In this document: in pieces, positions 20,637 to 34,046 of the stretch
Layout of the letters: each line of letters begins with the position of its first letter
Numbering within the stretch: the first letter of the stretch is position 1
Source of the DNA: Pestalotiopsis fici W106-1
Taxonomy: Eukaryota > Ascomycota > Sordariomycetes > Amphisphaeriales > Sporocadaceae
Assembly: GCF_000516985.1 (NCBI RefSeq)
Contig: NW_006917095.1
Location: 1,679,077 to 1,743,076 of the forward strand
Direction: 5' to 3'
DNA: 64,000 nt
The notes under the pieces: model-generated
What the model was told of the DNA's origin: nothing
Databases searched by the model: none
What the model saw: the letters and a program-made list of their open reading frames with translations, nothing else
Position numbers and translations under genes: made by a program

Positions 20637-22682
20637 TTAGCCCTCAATGTGGGTTTTGGACGAGCTTTGCCCCAGCAACTCCAAGCAGCGCTGGGCAAGG
20701 TTGACTACCTCGCCTTCATCCTCGTCTTCGGCGTATTCGTTGTTGTCAGGCTCGGGTTGGCGATTGGCAATTTGCTTGATCATCTCAACAATATCGTCCG
20801 ACTTTCCAATGTGGCCAATCAGGGTCTTATCCTCTGACTCGAGCAACTGTAGCAAAGTCCAAATGGCAATGTGTTGAAACGTAGCATCGCCGCTAGCGAG
20901 GAATCTGCTCAAGTATCCGTGAATGCCGCCGTTGGGCTCCTGCCAGTCCTGAATAAAGATGGAATAATCCCCAACTGTGTCATGTTAGTATTAACATCAT
21001 CTGCTTCCAGTGCAATGATATGGTGCTTACCCTTAGATGACAGATTACCCAAAGCCGCAGCACTGTTGCCTTGAACCTCAATGCTTGGCGAGTGGGTCAG
21101 TGGAATCAGAACATCGAAAACACCGAGGTTCAAGAGGTGAGTCTTGAGGTCGTCGGACAATGCCAGGACGGCAATGGCAGCTGTCATTTCAGACTGGACC
21201 GTAACCGGAACATCCAGGACGAGCTGCTTGCATTTCTGTACAGCACCAGCCTCGAGTACTAGTTGCTTGTTGCGGTCCGAACTTGCAGCCAGGTTGCGAA
21301 GTGTCGAGATGGCATGACATTGGATTTCCTCATTGTCGGTTGATCCCAAAAGATCCACCAATGGCTTCAAGAATCCAGCTTCAATGATCGGCGACTCGTT
21401 CATCGGGTGGATGGAGATGTTCCGAATACAGGCGACGGCCGACAAGATGAGTGGCAGGTACGAGGATTGGAGCAGTCGTAGGAGCGGGTTCAAGCCTTGG
21501 GCCCTAACGATATCAAGCTGGTATTTCTCATCCGAGGCCAAGTTACGCAGTGCCAAAGCAGCTTGGCATTGCACTTTGGGAGAAGAAGAATCCATGAGAT
21601 TTACCAGCGATTGGACGAGTTTGTTTTCGGAGGCTGCAAGCTTTCGGCGGTTGTTTGCGTCGACTGCAATGTTACTCAATGCTGTGGTGCAGTAGTATTG
21701 AACATCGACATCTGGAGAGGAGAGAAGCTGGACGAGCACAGGGATCGCACCCGCATTCACTAGCTGTTGGCGATTCTCATCTATATCCACGTTAGCAATG
21801 GCTACCCACAAGACAAGCTTGGATGGTATTCTGACCAGAATGTGTCATATTCAGCAAAGCTCCAGTCGCGTTCCGTTGTACTCTCATGTCCCTTGACTTG
21901 GCCAGTCGTGTGAGCGGGCCGAGCGCGCCTGATCTTGCAATCTTTGCCTTGTTATCTTCATGTGTGGCGAGGTTTGTGATGCAGCCGACGGCGTTGCACT
22001 GGACTTCGACGTTGGGGGATAGCATTTGACGGATGAGTGGTGTCAAACCACCAAGCTGCACTATCAAGACTTTGTTTTCGGCTGTAATCCACCGAGTCAG
22101 CATGATGCAGCCGAAGACTTGATGACGAACTAGACTTACTATTGACGGCAAGATTTCCCAGAGCTGCGCTGGCAGCCCTCTGCACCTCAATATCAGGACT
22201 TTGCAGGAGAAAAAGAATAGGCTCCAGTGTATCTCGGTCGACCTCTCGCACATCTGTGGTTGCTTGGTTAACTTCCCACCATGTCCTTTTCTTTCTTTGT
22301 TTGTTCTGGCTCCATGATCATACCTCGTTCCGTGATCTCTGCAAAGGTCAAACTTGCACTTCGCTGCAAGTCTATGTTGTCCGAGAAGACGAGTGTGCTC
22401 AGCGCCCGAAGTGGCTCTCCCGAGAAGAAGTCGGTCTCTCCACGCTGTGGGTGCTCATTAGCATATCGAAGCAGCGGTATGTTGTTGGAAAGGATAGACG
22501 CACATGCTCGAGATATTGCAAGAGATCAGAGACGGCCTCGCGTTCCGACTCTTGCAGTAGAGGTTCGTAGAGACCATCGCGGGATTTCCCTGCAGGCAGA
22601 TAAGCTACAAGTCGCGGCGCGGCCATGCCGTCATCAGATTGTTGGAAACCATACCTCCGCAGCACGACTGGCAGACACCCAT
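20637..22682 (-). CDS. VAC8: Vacuolar armadillo-repeat protein Vac8
   Basis: Seven exons: 22682-22655, 22589-22504, 22444-22324, 22253-22140, 22081-21836, 21780-21031 and 20974-20637. They give 560 aa, and every join keeps phase. The first exon is only 28 nt and encodes MGVCQSCCG, with Gly2 for N-myristoylation and Cys4/7/8 for palmitoylation. About eleven armadillo repeats follow, for example [38 protein letters not shown] and [20 protein letters not shown]. Vac8 sits on the vacuole membrane and links Vac17/Myo2 inheritance, Nvj1 nucleus-vacuole junctions and Atg13-dependent autophagy. The tail after the last repeat is acidic ([12 protein letters not shown]). Sequence match to fungal Vac8 is very close throughout. 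Confidence 0.96.
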
Positions 22683-25600
22683 CGCGGCGATAGCCCAACT
22701 GTGCTTCAGTAGACGTGAATAGATCTCTTTGAATTGATCTTTGAAGAACTGCAGTCGATGCGACCGTGCGGTTGTTGTCGAGGAGATGGAAACCGGGTGG
22801 TGGATTGCGAGCTCTGGTTAGTCGGAGCTTCCCACGAGTGGCTCGGGTTTCACGTCGAGCTGCGCTTTCTTTTTAGATAAGCGGCGAAGGGGACCGCCAA
22901 TAGCAACGGAGGTAAACGATCGGGCCTTCGCAAGTCGGGTCGGTAGGGACTCGTGGAGGCTTCTGCAAGGCCTAGACGGGCGGCAGTTGAGATGGGAGGA
23001 AAAGGAAAACTTTTTGTCAGTCGTTTATGGAATGAGATGCAAACAAAAAAGATCCTGGGCAGGTTTTCCGTTTTGTTTATTACGAATGAGAAGTTGCGGG
23101 CCCAACGTGATGCGCAGTTAGCGGGAGGTGCACAGGTGCAGGTGCGCTTTGCTTTGGACCCCGGGCCAGTTGGTGGCTCAAGTGCGAGAGCAAGTGCAGG
23201 TCGAGGTGCGGGTGATGGTGCTGGGTGAGAGCCAGGGTCCAACTCGTTTGATGGGCAGGCAGACGGCCAGAGGCAGGATGGATAGGACAAGGCAGCCCAA
23301 CCAGCACCAGCATGAAAAGACGAAGAGACCGGGTTGGCCCCCAGCCGGAACCCTGCCGACTTCTTTTAGCTATCTTTAAGCTACCCTACATTAGACTATC
23401 AGCGATTCGACGATGGGTGCCCGCAGCCCTGGAAACACATTGTCCACTAAAATAGCCCATGGCAACCTCGCTATTATTGTTGTATTGTAGCTCAAGAGGG
23501 ACCAAAAAAAAAAAAAAAAAAAAAAACTGTCTAGATGATATTTGTATTGGCTCTCGTCTCCAAGCGGTGAGCTGGAATACCTTCGTTTTGGTATCGCAAC
23601 TGAAATATTCAACAAGCAGGACATTGCTGTTGTCTTTCCACTATGACGCACTCCGCTTGGCTACGTGTTAAACACAACGCGATGATGTCGATGCTTTGGT
23701 CAAATATGGAGCAATCCTTTATCATGCGATTGAAGTACTGTGTACGTACTTCTTTTACTTTTGAGGAGAGAGTTAGAGATTAACTTTGCACAACACCAAG
23801 GACGTAGGCTCCAATGTTTTCGGTCAGCTAAGTAGGTGGCACTGGGTGGTGCATGATATAGTAGATATGACTGATTCACATTTGCTCATCTGTATATCGA
23901 ATCATTTGTCCTGGTCTCGCCCCTACACTCCACTATTTTCTTTTCTTTTTGCCTTCCCATATCTCTTGGGCATGTGTAGTCTACACTACGAGATATCAGC
24001 GTGCGATCTTTTCCCAGCCGAGCCATCTGCACCTCGACGTGGTAACGAGATCGACTTTGCAGCGATTCATGGATGCAATCCTGGCGCCACCAAAGCCCAA
24101 AGAGCTCTGAGACCTAGCGCCCTTTCTGGTAGAGCTTGTCCCAGGTCTGCCAAGTTTGATCTGTTCGAGTGGGCAATGGGCACAGTGGGCTGTCTCATTG
24201 TTGCTTGTGATACTATGTACTTGTTCATGTTTTTTTTTTTTTTTTTTTTGAGGCCTGTATTACAGGTTCAAATATGTCACAACAAAAACAGACCAACTGG
24301 TGCGACATCTTCCCACGATACTGAGCCGCAGCAAGGTCCTCTGCGATATAGCTGCACCGGTAGGTATGTGCCACAAACAGTCATGATCCAAAGTCAAAAG
24401 ACCGCCACTCGTTGTGTGTCTGATCAAGTTATAAATAGATGAATTATGGACAAGCAACACGCTTGATGTCGCGCAAAAGTCGGCACGCGTAAACACCAGT
24501 TGTCGTAATGATAGCTATATTATATATTTCGATTTAGTGTCTATGTATAAAGGTGGGCAACTTTCCACAGATGGATGTTTTTGGGGGGTTGCAGGCTACC
24601 TACCGCATATCGTGCACGCGTCACGAGTATAGAGTATACTTGTTCTACATTGCATCGTATTTACGCCGCTTCCAGCCCCAGCCAGACTTGTGGCATTCAG
24701 TAATGAGCACACACTCACTCATCATGAAGCTCGAAAACAACATTCTAGACTCGGCAATATGCAAATAATGTAATCACTACCTGGGCGCCATGACCAGGTA
24801 TAACCCTGGCAGGCTTGGGTGTTCCCACCTTGCTGTACCGCCTCATGATCGATCCGGTAGATTTGCCTCCACGGGTCGTGTGCCATCCACAACGCAGCCG
24901 TCAGATGACGCGAGGAGCCCGTCCGTTGCTTGGGGTCTCCGGTGCCCATTGCGCCCGAGGTCAAAAGTAAAAGTCTAGGTATCACTATACAATGTTATGA
25001 ACCCCGGATATGCATTCAATGCCTAGTAACGAGAACCAGGTTCGAACCTGCTCATCAACCGGCCGTAACTAGCAGCCTCATCCAATCAATCCTGGCACAT
25101 CGACCTCTTCTTCCTCTGGCCTTTCTGAAAACTAATGCTTGGTTGAGGCTATACGTCCATCGCCGAGGGGAAGAAAAAAAAAAGGCAGAGGCTGGACAAG
25201 GAGAATCACGAAAGACCTGGCCAAATATGTTGCGCTGAAGATTGTGTGGCATTACGAGCATTGCCGTCCAAGGGTGTAGAGAGCAACCATTGTTAACCAT
25301 AAAGTTTACGAGATGGCCATCTGTCCTGTGCGGTCAACACCCACTTTGCCAGTAGGCAGCGCCAGATGTTTCGAGAGTGTGTGCATCCCTTGTGTTGTAC
25401 TCAGCTCAAGCAAGTTTTCCCCGTAATGTTGCTCAATGTTGAAGAAGGGAGGTCATCTAGCTTTGAGATGCTCCGACAATTTTGTAGGTGGGCATCTGAA
25501 CAGGCCAAGCAACAAGAGCTCTCACCACTCGCTGGTCCAGGCGTTTCGTTTTCTCTCCATTGTTGAACCAGGGGAAACCGCCCGAATTTCTTTGGCTCAG

Positions 25601-25950
25601 AACGACGGGGCCCAGTCAACTGCAAGCTCCTTATCACCCACTACCCCTCCAAAGAGGGCCCTCCCTCCCCCAGATTATCATCCAACGTCCCAGAGCCGGC
25701 CAGCTTCGATTGACCCTCCATTGCCAAACTCGATTCTGGGGAAATACTCATTTTCGACTTCTCACAAGCACGCCAGTCCAAGCTGGGTGCTTCGTGTCGC
25801 CGTCTGCATTGCAGTGTCCATCCCAGCTAGGCAGAACTGGATGGGAAGACAAGTGCCAAACCTTGCCTGGCACTCTCACACCCCCAATCGCTCCGCGCCG
25901 GCGCGTCACCTCAGACCCCCCAAAAGCTCCGATCCAGCTGAAGCCCAGCC
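22683..25950. other. Gene-poor 3.3-kb intergenic region
   Basis: Upstream of both VAC8 (-) and SNF4 (+). It holds a run of 23 A at 23504-23526, a run of 20 T at 24230-24249 and a perfect 14-bp palindrome CAGGTTCGAACCTG at 25037-25050. ORFs here are short and protein-unlike. No gene is called. Confidence 0.5.
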
Positions 25951-27375
25951 ATGGACGAGGTCGAACCTAATGACGGGGCACCCTCCAGGCTCCCCGCCAC
26001 GAACTCGAACATACGTCCTGGTCATGCGCTCCCCTTTGTAGCACCCAGCTCTTACCTCAGGCCGAAACCGAAACCGCGCATTCCATCCGTATCCGAACCG
26101 ACTCCAATGAGCCCAATTGACGAGGAACAACTACAAGGCCTGGTGCGTGCTGCTGCTTCTACTGCTCCTTGTGCGAAGCCCTTCAGCTTCGACATGATTG
26201 CCGTGGTGCAAAATTTCTCGAGCTACTTTTGCTACATTTCCATGCGGGCCTGTTGACTTTGCATGAACTGTGTGACATTCAGGCTTTGAAGCATGCGCGA
26301 AAACTGACTTTGTCTGCAGAAAGGTCTCCGCGAGTTCCTCCAAAGAAGAACAAGCTACGATGTCTTGCCGCTGTCCTTTCGCCTCATTGTCTTGGACAAT
26401 GATCTCTTAATCAAGAAGAGCTTGAACATCCTCATACAGAATGGTACCGAGTCACTCTATCGCCTCGGTTCCTGCCAGCCAAACTAACCTCGTTTGCGCG
26501 ACACAGGCATCGTCTCGGCACCACTGTGGGATTCGCATACCTCGAGGTTCGCTGGTCTCCTTACTAGCACGGATTACATGAACGTGATTCAATATTACTG
26601 CCAGTTTCCGAATGAAATCGATAACGTCGAGAAATTCCGCCTGAGCAGTCTTCGAGGTATAAATCGACACGGAGAGCCGGACGCATGGGAACACTGCTGA
26701 CGAAATGGCACAGACATCGAAAAGGCGATTGGCGTCCAGACACTTGAGACAGTGTCGGTGCATCCATCCCGTCCATTATACGAGGCGTGTAGTCGCATGC
26801 TTAAAAGCCGTGCCCGGAGGATACCCTTGGTGGATATTGATGATGAAACCGGTAGAGAGACGGTCGTCAGTGTCATCACTCAATACCGCATCCTCAAGTT
26901 CATTGCAGTCAACACGGAGCAGTACACATCACTTCTCAAGAAATCGGTTCGCGAGATTCAATTAGGAACGTACAAGAATCTTGCGACATGCCAGATGTCC
27001 GACTCGGTCCTCGACGTCATCAACCTCATGGTCGTCCAGAACATCTCGGCAGTGCCCGTGGTTGATAAGAATAATACCGTACTCAATGTTTTCGAGGCGG
27101 TGGATGTTATTCCTTGCATCAAAGGCGGCGCATATGATGAGCTCAAATCTCCGATAGGCGAAGCCTTGTGCAAGCGACCCGAAGACTTCCAAGGTATATA
27201 TACATGTACCGAGGATGACCGGCTCGATGCAATATTCCAGACCCTACGCCAATCACGCGTGCACAGGCTTGTGGTCATTGACGACCGGCAACAGCTGAGA
27301 GGCATCATTTCCCTGTCAGACATTCTCAAGTACGTGTTATTCTATGGCGAGGATGTTGATTACTTCTCCTCGTGA
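25951..27375 (+). CDS. SNF4: AMPK gamma subunit, SNF4-type CBS protein
   Basis: Exons 25951-26142, 26320-26443, 26507-26656 and 26714-27375 give 375 aa. The introns have CTGAC or CTAAC branch sites and the joins keep frame. It is the regulatory, nucleotide-sensing subunit of the Snf1 kinase complex that controls growth on poor carbon sources. Four CBS motifs are seen: [20 protein letters not shown] to [10 protein letters not shown] and [27 protein letters not shown] to [29 protein letters not shown] to [10 protein letters not shown]; and [16 protein letters not shown] to VHRLVVIDD plus [13 protein letters not shown]. The first 65 residues are a Pro-rich leader with no similarity that I know. 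The length suits the fungal family. Confidence 0.95.
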
Positions 27376-28338
27376 AGATCTCTACACAAAAGGGCAATAT
27401 GGATGGCATTGCAAGGTGTACGGCGTCATATACTCGGTCGGGTCAGGAAAGGCAAGCTCTTGGGGGATTCACATGCACATGATGGTTTCTGCACCCATCA
27501 GCTTATAGAGGCCTGCCCGTTACATTTTCCTTTGGTGGCATTGTAGCCTTCTGCAGATGGGAGATGGCAGTGGGGTTTCCAGGAGTTTCAGACGGTTCAA
27601 TCAACATAAAGACTATCAATCTATCACACGTCGTATATAATGCAAGGGCCGGCGCAGCCGAATCAACACTTATAGCACATCAAGTTTGAAAATTCTTTGC
27701 AGCTGGCTGGCATCAAACCACACAGATTCTTTCACGTGGTGACAATCAGGTCAGTTCCCCTCTTGAAAAACTTTACAATACCATAAGGAATAATCCGCTG
27801 CAAATGTGCGGCGAGGTGCATCTACACATATACATGCGTCAGATCGCTTTACATCTTAGGGCATGCATGGCGCGCGATGTGAGTCTCAAGGACATGGGAC
27901 GATTGCGTGCATCAAGGGGAAAAAAATGTCCCAGTCTCATGAACGAAGACGGCGAGCTGAACTCAAAACAAATATATATGTCGAGTGACGGAAGTTGCAG
28001 CACGATCGAAATGCATCCATCTAATGTATGCAAGGCAGGTTGTAAGTGCCTAACCTTGAATCTTGAGACATGGACTGCGAGACAGACAAAGGCCGCCATT
28101 TTTATCCCACTTTGTTGCTCACTCTGACACATGGTGGAAGGTGCAACTGAGTGTCTTGACAAATGCTAGTTCCTGTTCCTGTTCCTGTCCCTGTTCCGCC
28201 TCCCGTCCCAGGCTGAATCTTTGCATACAAGGTCTCATTCAGCAACACGGATAATATTCTAAGATTCCACTAGACACCAGCGTGTTCCATCTCTTCTGCC
28301 TACTTCTATGAGAAGACGTTCTTGGCCTCGTCCACCTC
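27376..28338. other. Intergenic region
   Basis: SNF4 3' region and RhoGAP promoter. It contains a short pentanucleotide-like CCTGTT repeat near 28170-28195. No gene is seen. Confidence 0.55.
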
Positions 28339-31300
28339 ATGCAGCCTTACAAGTATGATTCGACTTCCTCAAAAGGAAAAGGGCCGGCCGTCAGTGATGA
28401 TCTTCTCTCGTCTCGAAATTCTTCTCCCGCTCCAAACAACAGCGCAATGGCACAGCTTGAAAAGTCCAAGGACCACCCAGTCGAGCACCCATCTTCAGCA
28501 AACGACATCATAGAGACAGACCCAGACTCATCTCACAAACAACGGCAGCGCCGGTTGCGATTGAGCAACACATGGAGTTCGTCTAGTGCAAATATCGACT
28601 TCATCTCTAAGGAAGAGGAGGTGAATGATGTGAGGCCGTTCGTTACCGAGTATAATCGTCTGGCAGAAAAGGTTTCGTACAATCCTATGCAAAAACCCAT
28701 GTCAGTGAAACCTGGGCAGCGTTGACGTGAACTTGGCAGTATGGCATACGATCACTCGTCCCGGGAGACTTTCCCTTGAAAAGCGTTAGTATCTTTGAGA
28801 CTGGTCTCAACCTCAACACTAACCATCTATAGGAGAACACGAGCCAGTCACTTCCCAATCGGAAAAGCAGCTGGATGTCAAGGGTTTTGCACCAAGGATC
28901 AACGACGCATCCCGAGCGACCTTTGATCGATATGCCGAATCAGATCTTGCGGCACCGAAGAACCATCAGCGATCTGGCCGTAAATTTCGTGCAGCATCAG
29001 CGCAAAGAAGGGCTCAAGAATGAGAACCTACGCGACCTAGTCCGCCTCTGTGGGAAGAGCATGTTCTACTTGCCCCAGGAGTATGCTTATGGCTCCCTGA
29101 TCTTGCCAACTTGCCTGCGCGCAACAGCGCAATACCTCGTGCAACATGGTCTGTATCACAAGAAATATCTTACTGTTCCACTGTTGACTGACCATGACAG
29201 CTCAAACAAGTGGCATCTTCAGGGTCCCCGGCTCGGTACGTGTTGTCAATGCGCTTTACGATTACTACTGTGCAGGTATCGATGGTGAGGAGGTACGGAC
29301 CACAACTCATTGCCCGAGTCTTCCTTCTCATCTCAACTGTGGAGTGCACGATGTTGCATCTACATTCAAGCGTCTCTTGTCTGGGCTTCCTGGTGGTATA
29401 CTTGGATCTCTCGCCCTGTTTGATGCTTTGGTCGCCGTTCATAGCCAGCTTCACAATACTGTCGAAGCAAACAGGACAAAAGAGACCAAGTTGCGCGCAA
29501 GACTGATTGCCTTGGCCATTTGCACGGTCAGATCACAATATCAACGCGAGCTGATCTGCGCCGTATTCGGGCTCCTATGCCTGGTTGGTCGCACCGCTGA
29601 AAATGCCCCCAGGGAAGATGAGTATGGCCAACCGTTACCCACATCTGACCTGATGGGATACAACGCTCTGGCAATCATATTTGGACCACTACTTGTTGGC
29701 GACTTATTGAGTTCGTACAGTATGAAGCTTGCAGACCCTGTCTCAGGCCTCGTTATTCTGCCCATAACCCAATCCAAGCTTGGCAAGCATCGAAAACTGA
29801 AAGTAATGAGGAAGGAAAAGCCGGGAATGTTGGCTGTCGACAGGATCATCGTGGCAAATGACATCACGGAGATGATGCTTGTGCATTGGAGAGACGTAGT
29901 GCGGCACTTGGCCAATCTTAAAGCCCACAAGAGAGAGCAGGCGACGACTAACACTGCGGACACTAACGGCGCATTGAGAGAGACACAGAGTCAAACCGAC
30001 GAGCCGAGCCATGTAAAATCAGATGGGTTGCCAAAAGGGGAAATGGAAAGGTCTTTGTCACAAAGATCTAAATCACAGGCTCCCAGGCGGATGAGCACTC
30101 CTCCAGCTGCACATTCGACGTCTTACTCAGGTAAGTTCACGGGAACTTTAATATCTAGTGTCAATTACTCATCAAAACATAGGTTTGGGAATCTCGGAAA
30201 CTCACTTTGGTGATAGCGGCCAAGATGACAAGCTGCAACTGAAGCGCCGTAGGTCTCGCCCACCCAGCTCGGTTTCTTTCCGTCAATTATCTGGTGGCCA
30301 TCCCATGAGTCCCCTTTCCCCTACTATGGAAGAGGCACCTATACCTGAACAGCCTGAGACCCAATCGCAGAGCAAGCAGGAGGGCACTCTTGACCAAGCT
30401 TCCAACAAGCCAAAAAGCGAGAATCAGCAGGAGAATACTGCCGACACCATGGGTGGATCTTTGAGTGCTTCATACAAATCTCCGAGCCAACCGGCCGATT
30501 CATCACGCGGCAGTCTACCCGTGCCATCGACTCTTCGACCGCCAACTCAGCAATCTACGAAGCACGACTTGGAGTACACAGAACTGAAAGTGGATACTAG
30601 AAGAATTACGGAAAACATGCTGACCGAGAGCTCAATGTCTCTGGGCACCATAAGAAGACATACTCCGAGCACTTCAGTGCCTGAAACTCATATCAAAGAG
30701 CAGTACCCCTCACACATGGATGACTCAACGGCAGGTCATACACCACTTCTTCGCGCTCAAAAACTTCCCATGCAAGAATCCAAGTCCGTACGCGTGGTCG
30801 CGTTTGATGAAAGCAGCTCGCGCGGCGGTGTTTCCCCTTCCCCGTTAGGGATGCACCGCTTGAAAGGCCAGGAGAATGTGGAGTCAAGATCCATCCAACA
30901 TAGGAACATCTCAACCCGTTCCCACGAAAACACTCAAGCGGAAGCAATATCATCGAATGGCTCTCCAGAACCATCATTTGGAAGAACCAAATGGCCAAGC
31001 TATATGCCTTCCGCGGTGAACCCTTTGAGAACACCGCCATTATACAAGGCGGAATTTCTACCACCAGCTGAAAACTCGCGCACACAACATACCAACGAGC
31101 AACAAACCAATCCAGCTAGAGATTCCAGTCCCACCACCAGATGGAAAGAGCTGGTTAGAGATAGTCCGACGTCTTCTCCAGCGGAAATCAAAAGCAAGCG
31201 TATGGCACGGGGGTCAAGACAAAGTCTGACTCGTGAGTCTGGGGAGTCAAGGGCACGTGAAGATCCTTCTAGTTCACTGACTCCTGACTGGAAACGCCAA

Positions 31301-32668
31301 CTATTGATGAAGAGAAGAGGTAGAGAACAAAGCGAACAAGATTGTACAGCGCCAAGGTGGCCCACTGGAGTTGACAAAATGCCCCCAGAAGATGGCCTTG
31401 CAGAGTCTTCGCACTCGACCAAAGGTGATGCACCGTCTCTACTAAACGTCACAGCTTCCGCTTCATCTTCCCGGCGATCCGCGTCCAAGCCAGTCAATGG
31501 AACTGTCAAGGCGATTGCGGCACGGTTTGACAGTGTATCTCAGGAATCAAGCCCAAGTCAACAGCGAAGTACTCTTAGAGGATCGCATAGCTTTGTGTCA
31601 GCTGATACAGAGACTCAAAATCAGAAGCCGGCTGCAAAGACGACAATCCATTCAGATAGCACAAAATCTCTAGAAACTCCCAGCTTCTCTCTGTCAAATC
31701 AAGGCTTGAAGAGGGTCAAGAGCACACCGGCCCGTTTTCGTGCCTCAATCAGCCGCTTGAGTCAAGGATTGAGGTCAACTCCCGCCTTGGCCAAGTACGT
31801 TGAATTTCCAAGTCCCTCCAAACCAACTACCATTCCTGAAGTGGAGATCTCCACATCTAAAGATGCAGATGAGGAATTCCCAGCAACCCCGTCGAGAGTC
31901 CCGCAACTACAGGTTCAGCCTGCTCGTGTTCTATCTCCTAATGCTATGGCTGCGCCCCAAGATGGCTTACCGAGGAGAAGACGCTCTAACATGACCGTTC
32001 ATTCGCCCGAGGCGTTTGGGCGTGGTAACGTCGTTGAGAATGGAAACGACGGTGGTTCACATGCTGCAAGGCAACTGCGCAGATCTAACAGCGACACAAG
32101 CAGCATCCTACATCATCAGATTCGGATACTCCATAGCCAGCTGAATGTGCGAAACGAACATATTCATGGTTTGCGGAGAGATCTCGATGCTATGTATGGA
32201 ACTGATGTAGGTGTTCTCAGTCAACAGTTGCGGCGGTCCAGACGGGAGTGCCAGATGTGGAAAGACCGTGCTTTGGAAGCAGAAAAGAGACTCGCCGTTT
32301 TCGAGAGATTTTCGGCCAAATTCAAGGGCCTCAAAGGGGATATCGACGACACGGCGAATAGTGTTGGAGCCAGGTCGAGTATTTGCAGTCACGGCAACCC
32401 ACGCCGAGGACTGTCGCAGAGCTCGCACTGCTCTACACATGCGGAGAGGCCAGGCACAAGTTCAACTTGCCACCATCACGAAAAAGACTGCATCGGTGGT
32501 GGAAGCGATGGCGTCGACAGTCCCGAGGTATATGAAAACTACATCAGCAAATATCTTGACGACACGCAGGCGAGGACAAGACAGTGCAATATCTCCAAAG
32601 CCCAATCAGAGCTATGGATTGCTGCTGAAAGACTTTTGGGTGTTCCAGGTGTTATGAATGAGCATTGA
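28339..32668 (+). CDS. RhoGAP-domain protein, large, with C-terminal coiled coil
   Basis: Exons 28339-28671, 28740-28784, 28833-29148, 29201-30130 and 30183-32668 give 1369 aa, all joins in phase. It should speed GTP hydrolysis by a Rho-type GTPase and so steer polarity or wall synthesis. The RhoGAP domain covers about 180-430. It includes YLPQEYAYGSLILPTCLRA, GIFRVPGSVRVVNALYDYY with the arginine finger at about 238, HDVASTFKRLLSGLPGGIL, and YNALAIIFGPLL. Residues about 480-1150 are Ser/Pro-rich and low in order, likely a phosphorylated linker. At about 1183-1250 a coiled coil is predicted (HHQIRILHSQLNVRNEHI, LSQQLRRSRRECQMWKDRA). A Cys/His-rich patch (HCSTHAERPGTSSTCHHHEK) follows. I could not place it in a named yeast Rga subfamily. 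Confidence 0.88.
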
Positions 32669-32915
32669 GCATGGTACATATCAAGAAAGGGGAAGTGCGA
32701 TCCACAGATAGAGTTTTGGAACCACAACAACAAGGCAGTCAATTTATAAAATTAAGTTTCATGTTTGATTTTATCATTTAGAATACGTCCTTTTGTTACA
32801 GGACACTCCGTACAATAATGCAACCAGTTAACTATCAATGGATCCACGATCTTGAAAAAGACGTCCAACAGTCTGGAAAAGGAAGGTTGGTATGCTGGCC
32901 TGCCTGTGAGCCCTC
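32669..32915. other. Convergent spacer
   Basis: Short AT-rich spacer between the RhoGAP stop and the small minus-strand gene. Nothing is recognised. Confidence 0.5.
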
Positions 32916-33224
32916 TCATCGACCACTCGCGCCCTTTGCAGCATAATAATCTGCTGCCCCCGGTGTCGTGGAGAGAGGGCGATAGGGACCTCCCCCGAAT
33001 TGGTTGCCGGTACCCCAGTCTTTGCGCTCCCGGGACACGTTCTTTTCGTAGCTTTCGACTGCCGGCGACTTGAAGAAACTTTTGAGCCTTTGACGTTTGG
33101 ACAGTTGTTCCCTCGTACCTCCTGCTGGACCTTTGGTGTCATTGAGATCAGCAGTGGTATTCTGCCGAGGCTCTTGACCTTTGGTATTGGCGTCTTTGGT
33201 GGTTGGGGTGCTGAAAGCAGACAT
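32916..33224 (-). CDS. Small hypothetical basic protein
   Basis: 102 aa from ATG 33224; a second ATG sits directly before it at 33227, and the frame is open to 33317. The sequence is hydrophilic and basic, with SKRQRLKSFFKSPAVESYEK and a Gly/Pro/Ala end (GGGPYRPLSTTPGAADYYAA). Composition is protein-like rather than random: no Cys after the start and regular charged residues. No domain is recognised. An upstream exon cannot be excluded. The gene is convergent with the RhoGAP gene. Confidence 0.45.
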   Translation of the reverse strand: MSAFSTPTTKDANTKGQEPRQNTTADLNDTKGPAGGTREQLSKRQRLKSFFKSPAVESYEKNVSRERKDWGTGNQFGGGPYRPLSTTPGAADYYAAKGASGR

Positions 33225-34046
33225 CATCAGTGTCTGGGTCGGTTTTGTGTATAGAATCATGACAATGAAGTTTATGGTACTGGCTTGTTGCATTGGACAA
33301 GTAACCTCAATGTCCAAGATGTACGAGTTGGTTATTCTTGAACGTTTTGTACCATTCAGCGCATGTCATTTTAAGAATCGCCCCGTTAACCTCTCCAATG
33401 TCCAGATGTGCAGGGCGGGCGTTGGTAGCGAGTGGCTGAGCCATGTGTCATACTGTTTTCTTTCGTGCCCACCAGTACATACGCAGACGACAGGATGTGT
33501 TGTGTTGGTCACCGTGGTTGTGGCTATGCTTGCCCAACGTACATTTAAACTTGATTACTTGTATGCCAAGGAATGCAGTCATGAGTGATCAGATCTTCGC
33601 TTGCTTGATTGGCCGCGTGAAAGCCATCAGTAGGTAAGAGTCGGTCTTGTTCAGCCTGAAAAGGGACATTTCTTGAAATATAGCACATTTTTGCAAGAAG
33701 GGAATAATTTGTTTAATAATCCAGAAGGTGAAAACGAAATAATTGTCATTTGGATTTGCCTATCTTGATGACAATTATCTGCGATCGTTTTGAAAAAGAA
33801 GGATGCTCGCCGGATGATGGGCTACGCAGATGAATCCAAAGTATCTACAGATATTATCTCGCAAACGCGCCATGTTTTTTCTTCTTCGTTTTTTCTTCTT
33901 CTCAAATATAATGCCACGCCGGGTTCAATATGCCGTAAAGATATAAATCTCGGCACCTGCATTTTCTGCGGTGCAATAAGCATGGCGCTTACAAAGCCTG
34001 GCTGTCGCGAGGCTCCTGCGAAGGGCCGGTGTTCTGTTTAGCCAGT
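33225..34046. other. Intergenic region
   Basis: No gene is recognised. TTCTTC-rich and AT-rich stretches lie near 33880-33920. Confidence 0.55.

Noticed and set aside
25010..25060. Possible tRNA from the GGTTCGAACC core
   Set aside because: No A box or cloverleaf could be drawn on either strand.
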